DNA of 36,629 nucleotides from an uncultured Clostridia bacterium (GCA_937877675.1 CALEIS010000133.1:1-36629); one strand, 5' to 3'. Counted from the stretch's first letter, positions 7,526-16,754 are shown. Made by a program: numbers and translations. Notes: generated by a model not told the origin, from the letters alone.

Positions 7526-7560
7526 AATGGGAGGAGAGAAAATCTTTCTTTCCTCCCATT
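7526..7560 (-). promoter_or_regulatory. Long perfect hairpin between major pilin and class C sortase
   Basis: AATGGGAGGA pairs with TCCTCCCATT, with an inner AGAAA/TTTCT stem and a 3-base loop. No T run follows on the minus strand (AAAAGTATG), so it is not a full terminator. It may stabilise the pilin mRNA or cause partial stop, giving more pilin than sortase. Confidence 0.75.
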
Positions 7561-7584
7561 GAGTATCATTTTGCTAATTAAGAA

Positions 7585-9387
7585 TTAGTCAGTATAAACA
7601 GACATCTTCTTGTGTGTAATAAGGAACACAGCAAATCCGATAGCAATTAAAGTACCGATAGTGATAAGCCAGAAAGTTCCCATGCCACCAGTTGAAGGCA
7701 ACACAACACCCTTGCTATTGTGAACAACAGTATGTGTCAAGTCAAAGCGATTTTCTGTGTGAACGCCATCCTCTTCCTGGATATCTGCAACATTACCATT
7801 TTCGTCAGCGAAGATGCTGAATGGTCTGATGTCCTTACCTGCTTCAAACTTAACAGGCTGAGTTAATGCATTATATCCTGCAGGAGCCTCAACTTCTTTG
7901 AGGTAGTATGTACCTTCTTTAAGGCCTAAGATTGCCAACTTACCGTTAGCCTGAGAAACAACAAGGTTATCCTTTTCAATAGTGTTACCCTTATCGTCCT
8001 TCAAATAATCTGCCAAATACTCTTCATATAACTTACGAGTTGTTTCCTGCATAATGCCGCTAATTTTTTCTGCAGCAGTACCCAAGCTATCTACGATGTA
8101 AACACCATCAATATTAGTTGGAATTACATATACAGGCTGTGTACATGCTTCATCCTTGTAAATTCTAAACTTAGCGCCAGCCAAATTCTCACGAGTAGAA
8201 ATATCATCCTTCAATAAGCCGATACCATAAACATATGTTACAACTTCTTCTGGTTTTGTAGAATCTGTTTCGTGGTCGCTTGTCCATGAAGCATAAGCCT
8301 TGTTGTAACGGTTGCCATGAGTTGTGTCACCGATAGCAGCATTTGCTTCAACTACTGCTTTGTAGTAAATTTCTACCTGAACATGAGAATCAAACTTAGA
8401 ATCAGCATTTTCAGGGAAGTTTACAGAATAAGAAGTAACTTCTCCGTTATCGTTAACAACATCTGTCAATGTGTGGTTTTCTAACCATGGAATAGTGATA
8501 CGGAACTTGTCATAATCAAGATGTACTAAGTACCAATCTGCATTGTTACGGTTCTTTTCAGTACCATCCCAGTTTCCTAAATAATCCCAATTTTCAGTAT
8601 TCTTACCACCCTGAGATAAGTAGTAACCTCTCTCAAGCTTTACACCGCCAACATAAACTTCAAAGCTGTTAAATTCTGCCCAGATTGCGTCACCTTTTTC
8701 ATCATGAATCTGGTAGTACTTAATCTTATTTTCGCCATCGTAATTTGTAGCTTCAAAGGCAATTTTATAGGTAATCTCGTCACCTATATTTGCTGAGTTA
8801 GCATCAGCCCAGATAGGATTTCCGTCTGCATCCACACCGTTCTGAATCAACTTGTCAAATCCACTACCTGGTTTCTGGTTTTTATCGATTACCTCAACAT
8901 CAGGTGTATTAGAATTGATGGTTACAGTTGTGCCTAAAGAGCTTGTAATTAAATAATAACCATATGGCAAATCTTCAAACTTCACTTCGTCGCTTGTAGC
9001 CTTAACAGGTGCAACAGCTGTAGTATAAGAGCCATTTGCAACCAAATCGGTTAAATATTTAATCAATTCGGAGTCATTGACGCCTTCTTTCTTTGTAACA
9101 GAGCCAGTATTAGCATTGTATACAAAGTATTGATTGTCAGTTTTGCCGTCAGCGCCAAACAATGCAGCAAAAAACTGGTTGTCAGTAGTGATGCTATAAG
9201 AAACTGCATTGGTTTCACCAGCAGCACCCTTACTGATGCTTGCATCGAAGATTTTATAAATTTTATAAGTTTCGTCGATGGTTGCGTTAGTGATAGTAAT
9301 AGAGCCTTTATTCTCTGCTGCAAAAGCAGGAACACACAAAGAAAGAAGCATTACTAACACCATTGTGATAGATAAAAATTTTTTCAT
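7585..9387 (-). CDS. Major (backbone) pilin, LPSTG-anchored, SpaA-like (600 aa)
   Basis: Signal peptide 1-23 (VPAFA). The N-terminal domain starts KGSITITNATIDETYKIYKI. VEVIDKNQKPG near residues 163-173 sits where YPK-type pilin motifs occur, so one of its lysines may accept the isopeptide bond. A large central domain follows, then a Cna_B domain with E-box YYLKEVEAPAGY near residue 500. The sorting signal LPSTG (563-567) is followed by a helix and a short THKK tail. It is the substrate of the neighbouring class C sortase. The gene lies 81 bases after the tip adhesin with a GGAAAG site before the start. The assignment as backbone rests on size, domain order and position. Confidence 0.92.
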   Translation of the reverse strand: MKKFLSITMVLVMLLSLCVPAFAAENKGSITITNATIDETYKIYKIFDASISKGAAGETNAVSYSITTDNQFFAALFGADGKTDNQYFVYNANTGSVTKKEGVNDSELIKYLTDLVANGSYTTAVAPVKATSDEVKFEDLPYGYYLITSSLGTTVTINSNTPDVEVIDKNQKPGSGFDKLIQNGVDADGNPIWADANSANIGDEITYKIAFEATNYDGENKIKYYQIHDEKGDAIWAEFNSFEVYVGGVKLERGYYLSQGGKNTENWDYLGNWDGTEKNRNNADWYLVHLDYDKFRITIPWLENHTLTDVVNDNGEVTSYSVNFPENADSKFDSHVQVEIYYKAVVEANAAIGDTTHGNRYNKAYASWTSDHETDSTKPEEVVTYVYGIGLLKDDISTRENLAGAKFRIYKDEACTQPVYVIPTNIDGVYIVDSLGTAAEKISGIMQETTRKLYEEYLADYLKDDKGNTIEKDNLVVSQANGKLAILGLKEGTYYLKEVEAPAGYNALTQPVKFEAGKDIRPFSIFADENGNVADIQEEDGVHTENRFDLTHTVVHNSKGVVLPSTGGMGTFWLITIGTLIAIGFAVFLITHKKMSVYTD

Positions 9388-9468
9388 GATAACTTTCCTT
9401 TCTGAAAAATAATTTATTTTGAATCAGTTAGGCGCATAAGATAGGTTTTTACGCCATTTGAGGAGGCT

Positions 9469-12400
9469 TTATTTATTCGACCTCCTTCCATATCTGCGCC
9501 TCAAACTAAATCCGTATACAAGCGGTCCACATGCAAGTATTAGTCCGCATAGTATATAAATTGGTGTGCCAATGCCACCTGTAGTAGGCAATTCTACATT
9601 GGCAGGATAGTTGATAGCATCAATCAAACCAATATCATCAAGAGGAATACGGACAAACTCCACATCCACCTGCAATTTGTCACATTCGGTACAAGTATCG
9701 CCTGAATCATTACAGAAGCAGAACCAATACCTTGTATCATCCAACCGATATGCTAGTGGCGGTTGAATCTCCTGCAAATAATACAGCTCATGTTCTCTTA
9801 AAATTATACCTTCTATAATATTAGTCTGAAATACTACCTTACCATTTGCATCTGTTACGCCTGAGGAAATAAGACCACCTTGTGCATTGTAAAGACCAAA
9901 TGTTGCTCCTGAGAGTGGTTTATTGCTCAATGCACAGGTTTTGAACAGTTCTACGATATAAGTCTTTGCTGCAATATTAATATCGGCATACACCTTTTCC
10001 ACAGCGTTATTTGTAATATCCTTACCCCAGAGTGTAATGGTTGCAGAGTTACTATACTTTACACTACCCATTACCTGTTGTGGTATTATCAATGTTGTAT
10101 CATAATCAAGGATATACATAACCGGCTGCGGATTTAGTATCACAATATCCAGCACATGAACCTTTTTCCCGTTTTGGTCCGTCTGATTTCCTGAACCGTC
10201 ATATGTAACAGTAAAATCTATACCTTGACGTAATGTTGTTGTGTGTCCATTAGCATTCTCCGACGTAATTACAAGAGAACCACTTATATATGCTAACGTA
10301 TCCGTCATAACATCATGAATAGTCAATGGAGAGCCATTCGTCAGTACTGCTTTTGCCTCATTGACTGTAATTTTATAATGTGCTGTATATCCATCGTAAT
10401 CCTGAGTCAACTGTTTCTCAAACAAATTTGGGATTGTGACCGTTGCATCATCATAGGAAACACGAACTGAATTACTGCCATCAGGCATATAGTACAACTG
10501 AGCGTGGTTATTTACCTGATATCCAAGGGAGCCGTATTCCTGAATTAAAGAGATATCCGTAGTTTTGTAAACAAAGGTAAATGTCATATTTTGAGTTTCT
10601 GTCCAACACTGACAAAAACCGTTGGCTGCCCATTCTCCATTATCTTTTTGGTACCAATATTCTCCACAGCTTGTCCAATGACAGGTTTCCGAAGTACACT
10701 GACAACGACAAAGAAGATTTATCGTTCTATTGTAACTGATACCATTTTCTGTTGCTGTCCAAGCATTATCCCAAGCGAACATATCCTCGTCCGTAGCGTC
10801 CTGAATACGTGGAATTTGGATGACCTCACCATTATAAGTCGTAATTACCATAGAAAGATTGACATCATTTTGCACACGACCTATAACTGAGCCCTTGTCA
10901 TCCATAAGACGCATCTCATCCATAATAAACCAAGAGTATTCTGCTCTTTGTCCTTCTGGTCGTCCTGGTATGGTAGCTTGGAATTCCCAAATAAATCCAC
11001 CACCTGACGCATCGGATACGAATGAACCATTCTTAACTAACACTGCCTCAATTTCAACATGTGTAAAATTACTCCAGCCCCATGCTGTTTGGCCATCTAC
11101 TGTGACCTTATTCTCATAGTCGAATGTACCCGGAGTGCTTAACTGTGTCGGAGTAGAAGTATAGTCAACAAGATAAATCCAACCTTCATTTCCTAATTCA
11201 AGTTTTCCACAGTAGTCACAGACGACAGTTTGTGGAATTTTGTAGGACCATCCTTCTTCGTCCCATATGAGATGTGGGTCGTCAGCGGAAACCTTCCAAG
11301 CGTGCCATCCACCCTCCGGGTCTGAAACACCAAAGGTCAAACCTCCGGCAATATCTGATGGTGTATAACTATGTGGTCTGCTCCAATCACTAAGGACAGG
11401 TTTGTCGGTAATTATGCTTCCTGGAATTTGGGAATCCGCATGTCCATCAATTCGTACTGTCCATTTGATTTTACCTGCACCGCCGTCAGGAGAGCCCCAT
11501 TTTGACAAGACAGTTGGGTCTTTCTGTTGGACAGGTGGCTCAACCTTAACAGTAATGAAACCATCAAAATCAATAAGGTCATCCTGCTCCTGGAAGCTAA
11601 TTCCCATCGTCGCACTAATAACAATATCACTACGATTGTTCATATTTTCGTTGAACACCATAGTAATCAATCCGGTATCAGTTACTACCCAACTACCAAC
11701 ATTTGTGCCATCCTTCAAAGCAAAGTCGCCCTCACCACCATTCACCATCAAACCATTCGGTATCTGATATTGATAGGTTCCGGGCAAAAATCCTTTCGGA
11801 CTACTAAAGCTAACTGTAAGTTTATAATTGACATTGGCTTGTGCAATATAATTACCATTTTCATCCTTCGGCAATTCCATATTGTTTTGGTCTAACAATG
11901 TAAAGAAGTAATCTCCACCGTTGGCTTCTAAGTATGGCAACAGCTCTGTAATAGCTCTGGTTGCTCTCAAGGAATAACTGTTTGCCTGGGCCATTGTTGT
12001 TGCTGTGTCACCTTCAAAAATATAGACTGCTGGTCCATTTGAGATATCTAATACATCCTCTTGTGAAGGCTCTTTAACAGCGGTATCTTTCGTGATACCC
12101 CATCCGGAAATGGTTGGGTCTTTCAAAAACATAATGTCTGCACTAACCGCATTGTTTTTGTCACCTTGAATCACGTAAAATGTAGCTCCGTAAACCTCAG
12201 CTACAATTCCCATCGTATTATTGTTAAAAAATACAATATCACCGCTGTTAGGGATATATTGCCCAAGCGGTTCAAATTTCCCGATGTTTTTCCAAAGTTC
12301 TGCCATGGATGTAGCGCCTGAACTATTTGGAAACTCGTTAGAATCAGCGCCTGCATAATTCAAGCAAAATGAAACAAACATCGCCGACCAATCGTTATAA

Positions 12401-12855
12401 GGTGCGCCATACCATGCACCATACCTTGTATAACCATGTCGTACGCCATTGCTATCCGCTTCAAAATTAAGACTGCTCTCAGTGTATCCCACCTGCGTTT
12501 TGGCAATTCCGACTAAATCCTCACTCAGAATACCCGTATAAGGATAGTCACCAAACATTTTTTGCCAGTCTAACAAGGTTTCTGCATCTGCACTCTGGTT
12601 GGAATAACATCCGGTATTGTGAATATGCTCTTGCTTATTACAAACCGTTACCCCATTCTGAATACATTTTTCAGTATGTTGATGTTCCTCATAGCCACAG
12701 CTTGCACCGTTTGCCATTGTAACACCTGTCATACGCAGATTCCATATAGTGGTAAGCGCAACAATCAGTGACAGTACTGTTAGAATCAATACAGCTAACC
12801 GCCATCGTCGTTTTTTGATATTCAATTGTAACAAGTATTGTTCAATGAAACTCAT
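9469..12855 (-). CDS. Large tip adhesin pilin with degenerate CHAP domain, LPTTG-anchored (1128 aa)
   Basis: An N-terminal helix (20-38) serves as signal/anchor. Two Cys-x4-His-x-His-x3-Cys motifs follow at 53-64 and 72-83. A CHAP/NlpC-like amidase domain spans ~105-235, but the catalytic Cys is Ser157 (YNDWSAMFVSF) and the catalytic His is Met215 (NTMGIV), so it is probably inactive. Residues ~300-960 are long adhesin-type beta domains, including a Cys-rich cluster near 710-750 (CRCQC, CHWTSC, CQC). A Cna_B domain (AKTYIVELFKTC onward, E-box YYLQEIQPPLAY) precedes LPTTG at 1089-1093, a helix and RRRYGRR. By analogy with RrgA/SpaC-like proteins it would sit at the pilus tip and bind host or cell-surface ligands. 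First structural pilin gene after the signal peptidase. Confidence 0.88.
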   Translation of the reverse strand: MSFIEQYLLQLNIKKRRWRLAVLILTVLSLIVALTTIWNLRMTGVTMANGASCGYEEHQHTEKCIQNGVTVCNKQEHIHNTGCYSNQSADAETLLDWQKMFGDYPYTGILSEDLVGIAKTQVGYTESSLNFEADSNGVRHGYTRYGAWYGAPYNDWSAMFVSFCLNYAGADSNEFPNSSGATSMAELWKNIGKFEPLGQYIPNSGDIVFFNNNTMGIVAEVYGATFYVIQGDKNNAVSADIMFLKDPTISGWGITKDTAVKEPSQEDVLDISNGPAVYIFEGDTATTMAQANSYSLRATRAITELLPYLEANGGDYFFTLLDQNNMELPKDENGNYIAQANVNYKLTVSFSSPKGFLPGTYQYQIPNGLMVNGGEGDFALKDGTNVGSWVVTDTGLITMVFNENMNNRSDIVISATMGISFQEQDDLIDFDGFITVKVEPPVQQKDPTVLSKWGSPDGGAGKIKWTVRIDGHADSQIPGSIITDKPVLSDWSRPHSYTPSDIAGGLTFGVSDPEGGWHAWKVSADDPHLIWDEEGWSYKIPQTVVCDYCGKLELGNEGWIYLVDYTSTPTQLSTPGTFDYENKVTVDGQTAWGWSNFTHVEIEAVLVKNGSFVSDASGGGFIWEFQATIPGRPEGQRAEYSWFIMDEMRLMDDKGSVIGRVQNDVNLSMVITTYNGEVIQIPRIQDATDEDMFAWDNAWTATENGISYNRTINLLCRCQCTSETCHWTSCGEYWYQKDNGEWAANGFCQCWTETQNMTFTFVYKTTDISLIQEYGSLGYQVNNHAQLYYMPDGSNSVRVSYDDATVTIPNLFEKQLTQDYDGYTAHYKITVNEAKAVLTNGSPLTIHDVMTDTLAYISGSLVITSENANGHTTTLRQGIDFTVTYDGSGNQTDQNGKKVHVLDIVILNPQPVMYILDYDTTLIIPQQVMGSVKYSNSATITLWGKDITNNAVEKVYADINIAAKTYIVELFKTCALSNKPLSGATFGLYNAQGGLISSGVTDANGKVVFQTNIIEGIILREHELYYLQEIQPPLAYRLDDTRYWFCFCNDSGDTCTECDKLQVDVEFVRIPLDDIGLIDAINYPANVELPTTGGIGTPIYILCGLILACGPLVYGFSLRRRYGRRSNK

Positions 12856-12892
12856 AAACGCTTGTCCTTCTTTTATATTTATATCTTACTGT

Positions 12893-13486
12893 TTAGAAAA
12901 ATCTGATATTTTTAAAAGGCCATATTCGGAAGAAAACTTTGCCAACAATCTGTTCCTTTGGAATACATCCAATTACTGTATTGCGTGAGTCAATAGAGCT
13001 TTCACGCATATCTCCTACTACAAAGTACTGTTCCTGAGGCACTTGAAATGGAAATTCTAAATCACATTCACCTAAAACCTTACGGTCAACATAAGGCTCT
13101 TCTAACTCATCGCCGTTAAGATATATGGTTCCGTCACTCTTGATTTCAATCCAATCACCCGGCAAACCAATTACTCGTTTTATCAAAAGTTTATTATTCC
13201 ATGTGAATCCGCAAAGGTCCCCACGTTCAAAACGAGTTGTTTTTGTAAGCAACACAATATCACCATTCGATAAGGTTGGTTCCATGCTGACTCCCTCAAT
13301 TTGAAGAACAGGTAATATAAGTGTTGCTATCAGCACTGCAACAGCAGCCACTATTGTCAGAACATATACTGTTCCTCGTAAAGCCTTGTTGTAGGCCTTC
13401 TTACGACGGTACCTTTTTCGCTCTGTTTCAACCTGACTTTTTGTAGGAAGAGAAACTTCCTTTTTTTCTTTATGTATCATACTCAT
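12893..13486 (-). CDS. lepB: Signal peptidase I of the pilus operon (197 aa)
   Basis: Type I signal peptidase with the Ser-Lys dyad: Ser67 in EGVSMEPTL (box B) and Lys103 in LLIKRVIGLPGD (box D). VVGDMRESSIDSR is box E. A basic cytoplasmic N-terminus (1-37) and one helix (39-62) anchor it. Dedicated signal peptidases in pilus operons process pilin precursors. The start overlaps the coiled-coil gene stop as TAATG (1 base shared); an in-frame ATG two codons later is also possible. The next gene, the tip adhesin, starts 37 bases downstream. Confidence 0.93.
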   Translation of the reverse strand: MSMIHKEKKEVSLPTKSQVETERKRYRRKKAYNKALRGTVYVLTIVAAVAVLIATLILPVLQIEGVSMEPTLSNGDIVLLTKTTRFERGDLCGFTWNNKLLIKRVIGLPGDWIEIKSDGTIYLNGDELEEPYVDRKVLGECDLEFPFQVPQEQYFVVGDMRESSIDSRNTVIGCIPKEQIVGKVFFRIWPFKNIRFF

Positions 13487-13884
13487 TACCCGTTATCCGA
13501 ATGACTCTGTCCATATTCTTTTAAAATCGCATCTATTGCAGAATCGTCATCATCCTGTGTGTTTTTTGCAAATTCGATGATTGTTTCCGCTTCCGTATGG
13601 GCATCTGCAAGAATTTTTTGTCGCTCTGCTTCAGTTTTATCACGAATTGCCTTAATTTCATTTAAATATCGCTCGGCTACCTTCTGTGTGTTACGGAAAC
13701 AATCGTTAATTTCAAGAGCCGCATCGGCAATATTACCAGCATTGCTCAAAAGAAGTCGTGTGTCTGCCAATTCTTGTTCTAATTCTTTGTTTTGCTCGGT
13801 CAATTCATCAATCTGCAATTGAAACTGATATATAACATCAATCAACTCTGCCCTGCTCAAGCGTTTAAATTCCTTATCTGTCAT
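13486..13884 (-). CDS. Conserved coiled-coil protein, first gene of the pilus operon (132 aa)
   Basis: Cytoplasmic, no signal or helix. Residues 5-17 (RLSRAELIDVIYQ) begin the protein, a long coiled coil runs from ~20 to ~115 (LTEQNKELEQELADTRLL, then EAERQKILADAHTEAETI), and the end is acidic. I have seen similar proteins at the same place in clostridial pilus operons, often misnamed DNA repair proteins. The role is unknown; scaffolding of secretion or assembly is a guess. It is translationally coupled to signal peptidase (TAATG). The start at 13884 follows GGGGGC at somewhat long spacing, and it lies just downstream of the 11-bp repeat promoter. Confidence 0.8.
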   Translation of the reverse strand: MTDKEFKRLSRAELIDVIYQFQLQIDELTEQNKELEQELADTRLLLSNAGNIADAALEINDCFRNTQKVAERYLNEIKAIRDKTEAERQKILADAHTEAETIIEFAKNTQDDDDSAIDAILKEYGQSHSDNG

Positions 13885-13932
13885 ATGCCATGCCCCCTTT
13901 CAATGACAATTCCCTTCCGGAACTAATATTTT

Positions 13933-13963
13933 ATCATACATCCTCTTACAAACCTCTTACAAA
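13933..13963 (-). promoter_or_regulatory. Pilus operon promoter with tandem 11-bp SARP-type operator
   Basis: TTTGTAAGAGG occurs twice head to tail with no gap (13963-13953 and 13952-13942). It is followed by ATG and a -10 box TATGAT (13938-13933), and there is no good -35 box. SARP/OmpR-type activators bind heptamer direct repeats 11 bp apart, with about 8 bp between the second heptamer and the -10. Reading the heptamer as TTTGTAA leaves 7 bp here. The adjacent response regulator has exactly such an output domain. Confidence 0.78.
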
Positions 13964-13979
13964 AAAAGAACAAGTAACC

Positions 13980-14759
13980 TTATTTAGTTTTCTTTTCCCA
14001 AAGTAATCCGCAGGTTTCTTCTGCCCAACTGTATTGGGACATATACTCACCACGAAATTCGGGTTTTCCGTTTTTTAAGTATGCGTAGTAGTCGCAGTCT
14101 ATTTTTTCGGGATTGATGGAATAAAGATAACTATTTCTCTCAAAAATTTCGACCATTTCAATTGCTTTAAGGGATTGGCGTAAATCACGGAACAATTGGT
14201 GAATGTAATTTTGATTCTTTTGTTTTTCATCATTTCCCCAAAGCACAGCCCCTATTTCTGTAACTGTAACACCAGCACCATTCCGGTCTACCAAAAAGGC
14301 AAACAACTCCTTGGTTTTTGAACGCTTGAATGTAAGTTTTTCACCCTTTGCCAAAACCTCGAAATTGCCGAAACATTTTACTGTAAGCGGCTTTTGATTT
14401 TGACGGATGCCTTTTATATTATCAATCTCCACCTGTACATCTTTTGCCGATATAGGTTTCAACAAATATCCAGAGACATGAAGTTTAAAAGCCGGAATTG
14501 CATATTCCTCGTAACCGGTGCAAAATACAATCTTGCAATCTGGACAAAAATCGATAATTTTTTTAGCAAGGGAAAGACCACCCATACCACGCATATTGAT
14601 ATCCAAAAAAGCAATATCAGCAAGGTTATTCTGAATAAAGTCGAGAGCATCCTCGCAAGAGGTAAAACTCGAAATGGAAGTAATATCAGGAGACGCTTTA
14701 ATTGCCTTCGTAAGAGCACCCAACATCAATGGTTCATCATCTACAGCTATTGCAATCAT
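13980..14759 (-). CDS. Response regulator with SARP/BTAD-type output domain (259 aa)
   Basis: Residues 1-118 are a receiver domain with the acidic pair Asp7/Asp8, phosphoacceptor Asp53 (AFLDINM), Thr81 (FCTGYEEYA) and Lys101 (YLLKPIS). The GYEEYAIPAF pattern is of the LytTR/SAPR kind. Residues ~123-215 are a winged helix of the OmpR/SARP type (VKCFGNFEVLAKGEKLTFKR, then KTKELFAFLVDRNGAGVTVTEI), and a short BTAD-like end follows (DCDYYAYLKN). It overlaps the kinase gene by 4 bases (ATGA) and ends 95 bases before the pilus operon start. It most likely activates the pilus operon through the tandem 11-bp repeats. Confidence 0.93.
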   Translation of the reverse strand: MIAIAVDDEPLMLGALTKAIKASPDITSISSFTSCEDALDFIQNNLADIAFLDINMRGMGGLSLAKKIIDFCPDCKIVFCTGYEEYAIPAFKLHVSGYLLKPISAKDVQVEIDNIKGIRQNQKPLTVKCFGNFEVLAKGEKLTFKRSKTKELFAFLVDRNGAGVTVTEIGAVLWGNDEKQKNQNYIHQLFRDLRQSLKAIEMVEIFERNSYLYSINPEKIDCDYYAYLKNGKPEFRGEYMSQYSWAEETCGLLWEKKTK

Positions 14760-16606
14760 TTTACTACCTCCTTAGGTATTGTAATTAGCACTTTTGTACC
14801 AATTCCTTGTTCACTTTCAATTTCAAGTTTACCGCCAACCATTACCTTTAATCGTTCACGAATGTTGCGAATACCGATGTGTTTCTTTTCATCAAGCAGT
14901 TTGCACGTATCAAATCCTACACCATCATCTTCCACAGAAATACAGTAGTCCGTATCAGTTTCATAAGAAATTACACGAATAGAGCCACCCTTTTGCAGTT
15001 TCATCAATCCGTGCTTAATTGCGTTTTCAACGATTGGTTGAACTGTAAGAGCTGGTAATCTAAAATCTTCGGATTTCATCTCAAACGAAAACGTCATATC
15101 AGGAAAACGAACGTTTTCAATTTTTATATAATGTTGAACATGGTCCATTTCCTGCGACATTAAAATCGGTTTGGGATTATCCAATTCACCAAAATTACCA
15201 CGCAGGTATTTCGCAAAACTATGAACAAGTTCACCTGCCTTTGGAGGATCCACTTCACAAAGCTGTTCAATACTTCCGAGAGTATTATAAATGAAATGCG
15301 GTCGAATCTGACTCATCATTGTTGAAATTCGACTTTCAGCAAGTTGAGCATTCAGAATCATTTTTTCTGTTTCCAGCTCTTTTGCTTTAGCAAGAGCATT
15401 GATGTTGTTCGGTATAATTTTAAGCAACATAACCAGAGAAACAACAAAAAAAACAATAAAAACATATGTTGAAGAAACACCTGTGTTCCAAATGCCACGA
15501 CCAACCATAAAAACGTCAATTCCGAATGAGATAAGTGGCAGAATCGAACAGATGTAAACAAGACGTTCTTTTCCCTTTGTGGCAAAAAACTCTCTTATAA
15601 GACAACCTGACAAAATAACATTTGCAAATATTTGCGAAGCTATCCAATAAAGCCACATATCATAGAATAATACATCCGTTAATATAGGCAGAATGAAAAG
15701 CACTGCATTTATTATCCCAAGAACAGAAACTGTAATTGTTCCGATAGTTTTTGTGCCTTTAAGCAAATGCACAAGCGCCATTGAAAGAAACAGCATATAA
15801 AACATCATCGAGCAACCCAACATCGTTGTATTGGAAACAATGGATTCCTTCCAAAAGGAGACACCGTCAGCGCTATAAGACAGGTATGTGCCGGCAAATA
15901 AAATTACTATACCAAGTAGCCAGATAATCTTGCTATTCTTAATATGTATAAGTGTCGAAAACAAAGCAGTTCCTAAAAACAGAAGAGAAATAATAATAAA
16001 CAAAAGTCCGATATCTCTCTGTGAATCTTCGCGTTCAAGGATACCTTTTTCAAAATCAAGACCTGACCAAAAAGCCACATTGGACAGCAATTCGTCTATT
16101 GCAGTTTCATTTCCGAACTTATGGGGATTATGAATAAGTATTTCAATCGGTTCTTCGCTTTCACTTGTAAGAGTATGAGCAGTCCAACTCACACCGCAAG
16201 CAGAATCACCAAACAAGGAATTTTCCATATCCAGTACATAAGGTTCATTTTCGCCTTCATAGAAAGTCAGATTAATGTGGTTTGTATAGAGCGCAATGGG
16301 GGTATCTACGCTGCAAACACCAACATACTCACCATCCGGAGTCAGCATGTGAAAGTTTCCTCGCAGTGTTACATCGCCCTCAGTAGAAGGAATGTGTTTT
16401 CCTTTTACAATCTTCTGCCACTCACCATCGGCAATACGATATTCACCATCAAAATATACCTGTGCAACTAAAGCCGGTTGAGCCTGATTGCTGTTGTAAT
16501 TGCCATGCCACAGCAAAATAACGGCTGTGAGCAATAAGAACAGAATTCCTGCAATCTTCAGTGTTTTTATATTTAAAAAACGAGACCTAATTTCTTTATC
16601 TTTCAT
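14756..16606 (-). CDS. LytS-type sensor histidine kinase with 7TM-like sensor (616 aa)
   Basis: An N-terminal helix (16-33) is followed by an extracytoplasmic beta-rich domain (~45-195), then about seven helices (~197-405) in a 7TMR-DISM-like arrangement. A linker (KAKELETEKMILNAQLAESR) leads to a His_kinase domain with phosphoacceptor His437 (SQIRPHFIYNTL). The HATPase domain has Asn528 (IVENAIKHG), DDGVGFD and GIGTKV. This class senses extracellular small molecules or carbohydrates in several families; the ligand here is unknown. It is co-transcribed with its regulator from the promoter at 16745-16773. The start at 16606 follows AGGAG. Confidence 0.92.
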   Translation of the reverse strand: MKDKEIRSRFLNIKTLKIAGILFLLLTAVILLWHGNYNSNQAQPALVAQVYFDGEYRIADGEWQKIVKGKHIPSTEGDVTLRGNFHMLTPDGEYVGVCSVDTPIALYTNHINLTFYEGENEPYVLDMENSLFGDSACGVSWTAHTLTSESEEPIEILIHNPHKFGNETAIDELLSNVAFWSGLDFEKGILEREDSQRDIGLLFIIISLLFLGTALFSTLIHIKNSKIIWLLGIVILFAGTYLSYSADGVSFWKESIVSNTTMLGCSMMFYMLFLSMALVHLLKGTKTIGTITVSVLGIINAVLFILPILTDVLFYDMWLYWIASQIFANVILSGCLIREFFATKGKERLVYICSILPLISFGIDVFMVGRGIWNTGVSSTYVFIVFFVVSLVMLLKIIPNNINALAKAKELETEKMILNAQLAESRISTMMSQIRPHFIYNTLGSIEQLCEVDPPKAGELVHSFAKYLRGNFGELDNPKPILMSQEMDHVQHYIKIENVRFPDMTFSFEMKSEDFRLPALTVQPIVENAIKHGLMKLQKGGSIRVISYETDTDYCISVEDDGVGFDTCKLLDEKKHIGIRNIRERLKVMVGGKLEIESEQGIGTKVLITIPKEVVK

Positions 16607-16655
16607 TATTTCAACTCCTGAAAAAGCAATTCATTTGTTCTTCAACCTTGCTTTC

Positions 16656-16754
16656 TTATAAAACGATTTCTGCGATATCTTCAATATCACAATTCAAAGC
16701 TCGGAAAATACGAACAAGAACTTCTGCATTAACATTTTCAGCTTATTCTACCAT
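16656..16754 (-). pseudogene. Remnant of an XRE-family (HTH_26-like) regulator
   Basis: The minus strand encodes AENVNAEVLVRIFRALNCDIEDIAEIVL and then a stop. This is a typical C-terminal half of small clostridial XRE regulators (ENVNTDVLVRICKALNCDIGDIMEI-type). The frame is closed by TAA just before it, and nothing like the N-terminal helices is present upstream. The kinase promoter now sits where the missing part would have been, so this is a decayed gene end in the kinase leader. Confidence 0.75.

Noticed and set aside
9420..9465. Imperfect GGCG...CGCC hairpin between tip adhesin and major pilin
   Set aside because: The stem has a bulge and no T run, so it cannot be called a terminator from sequence alone.
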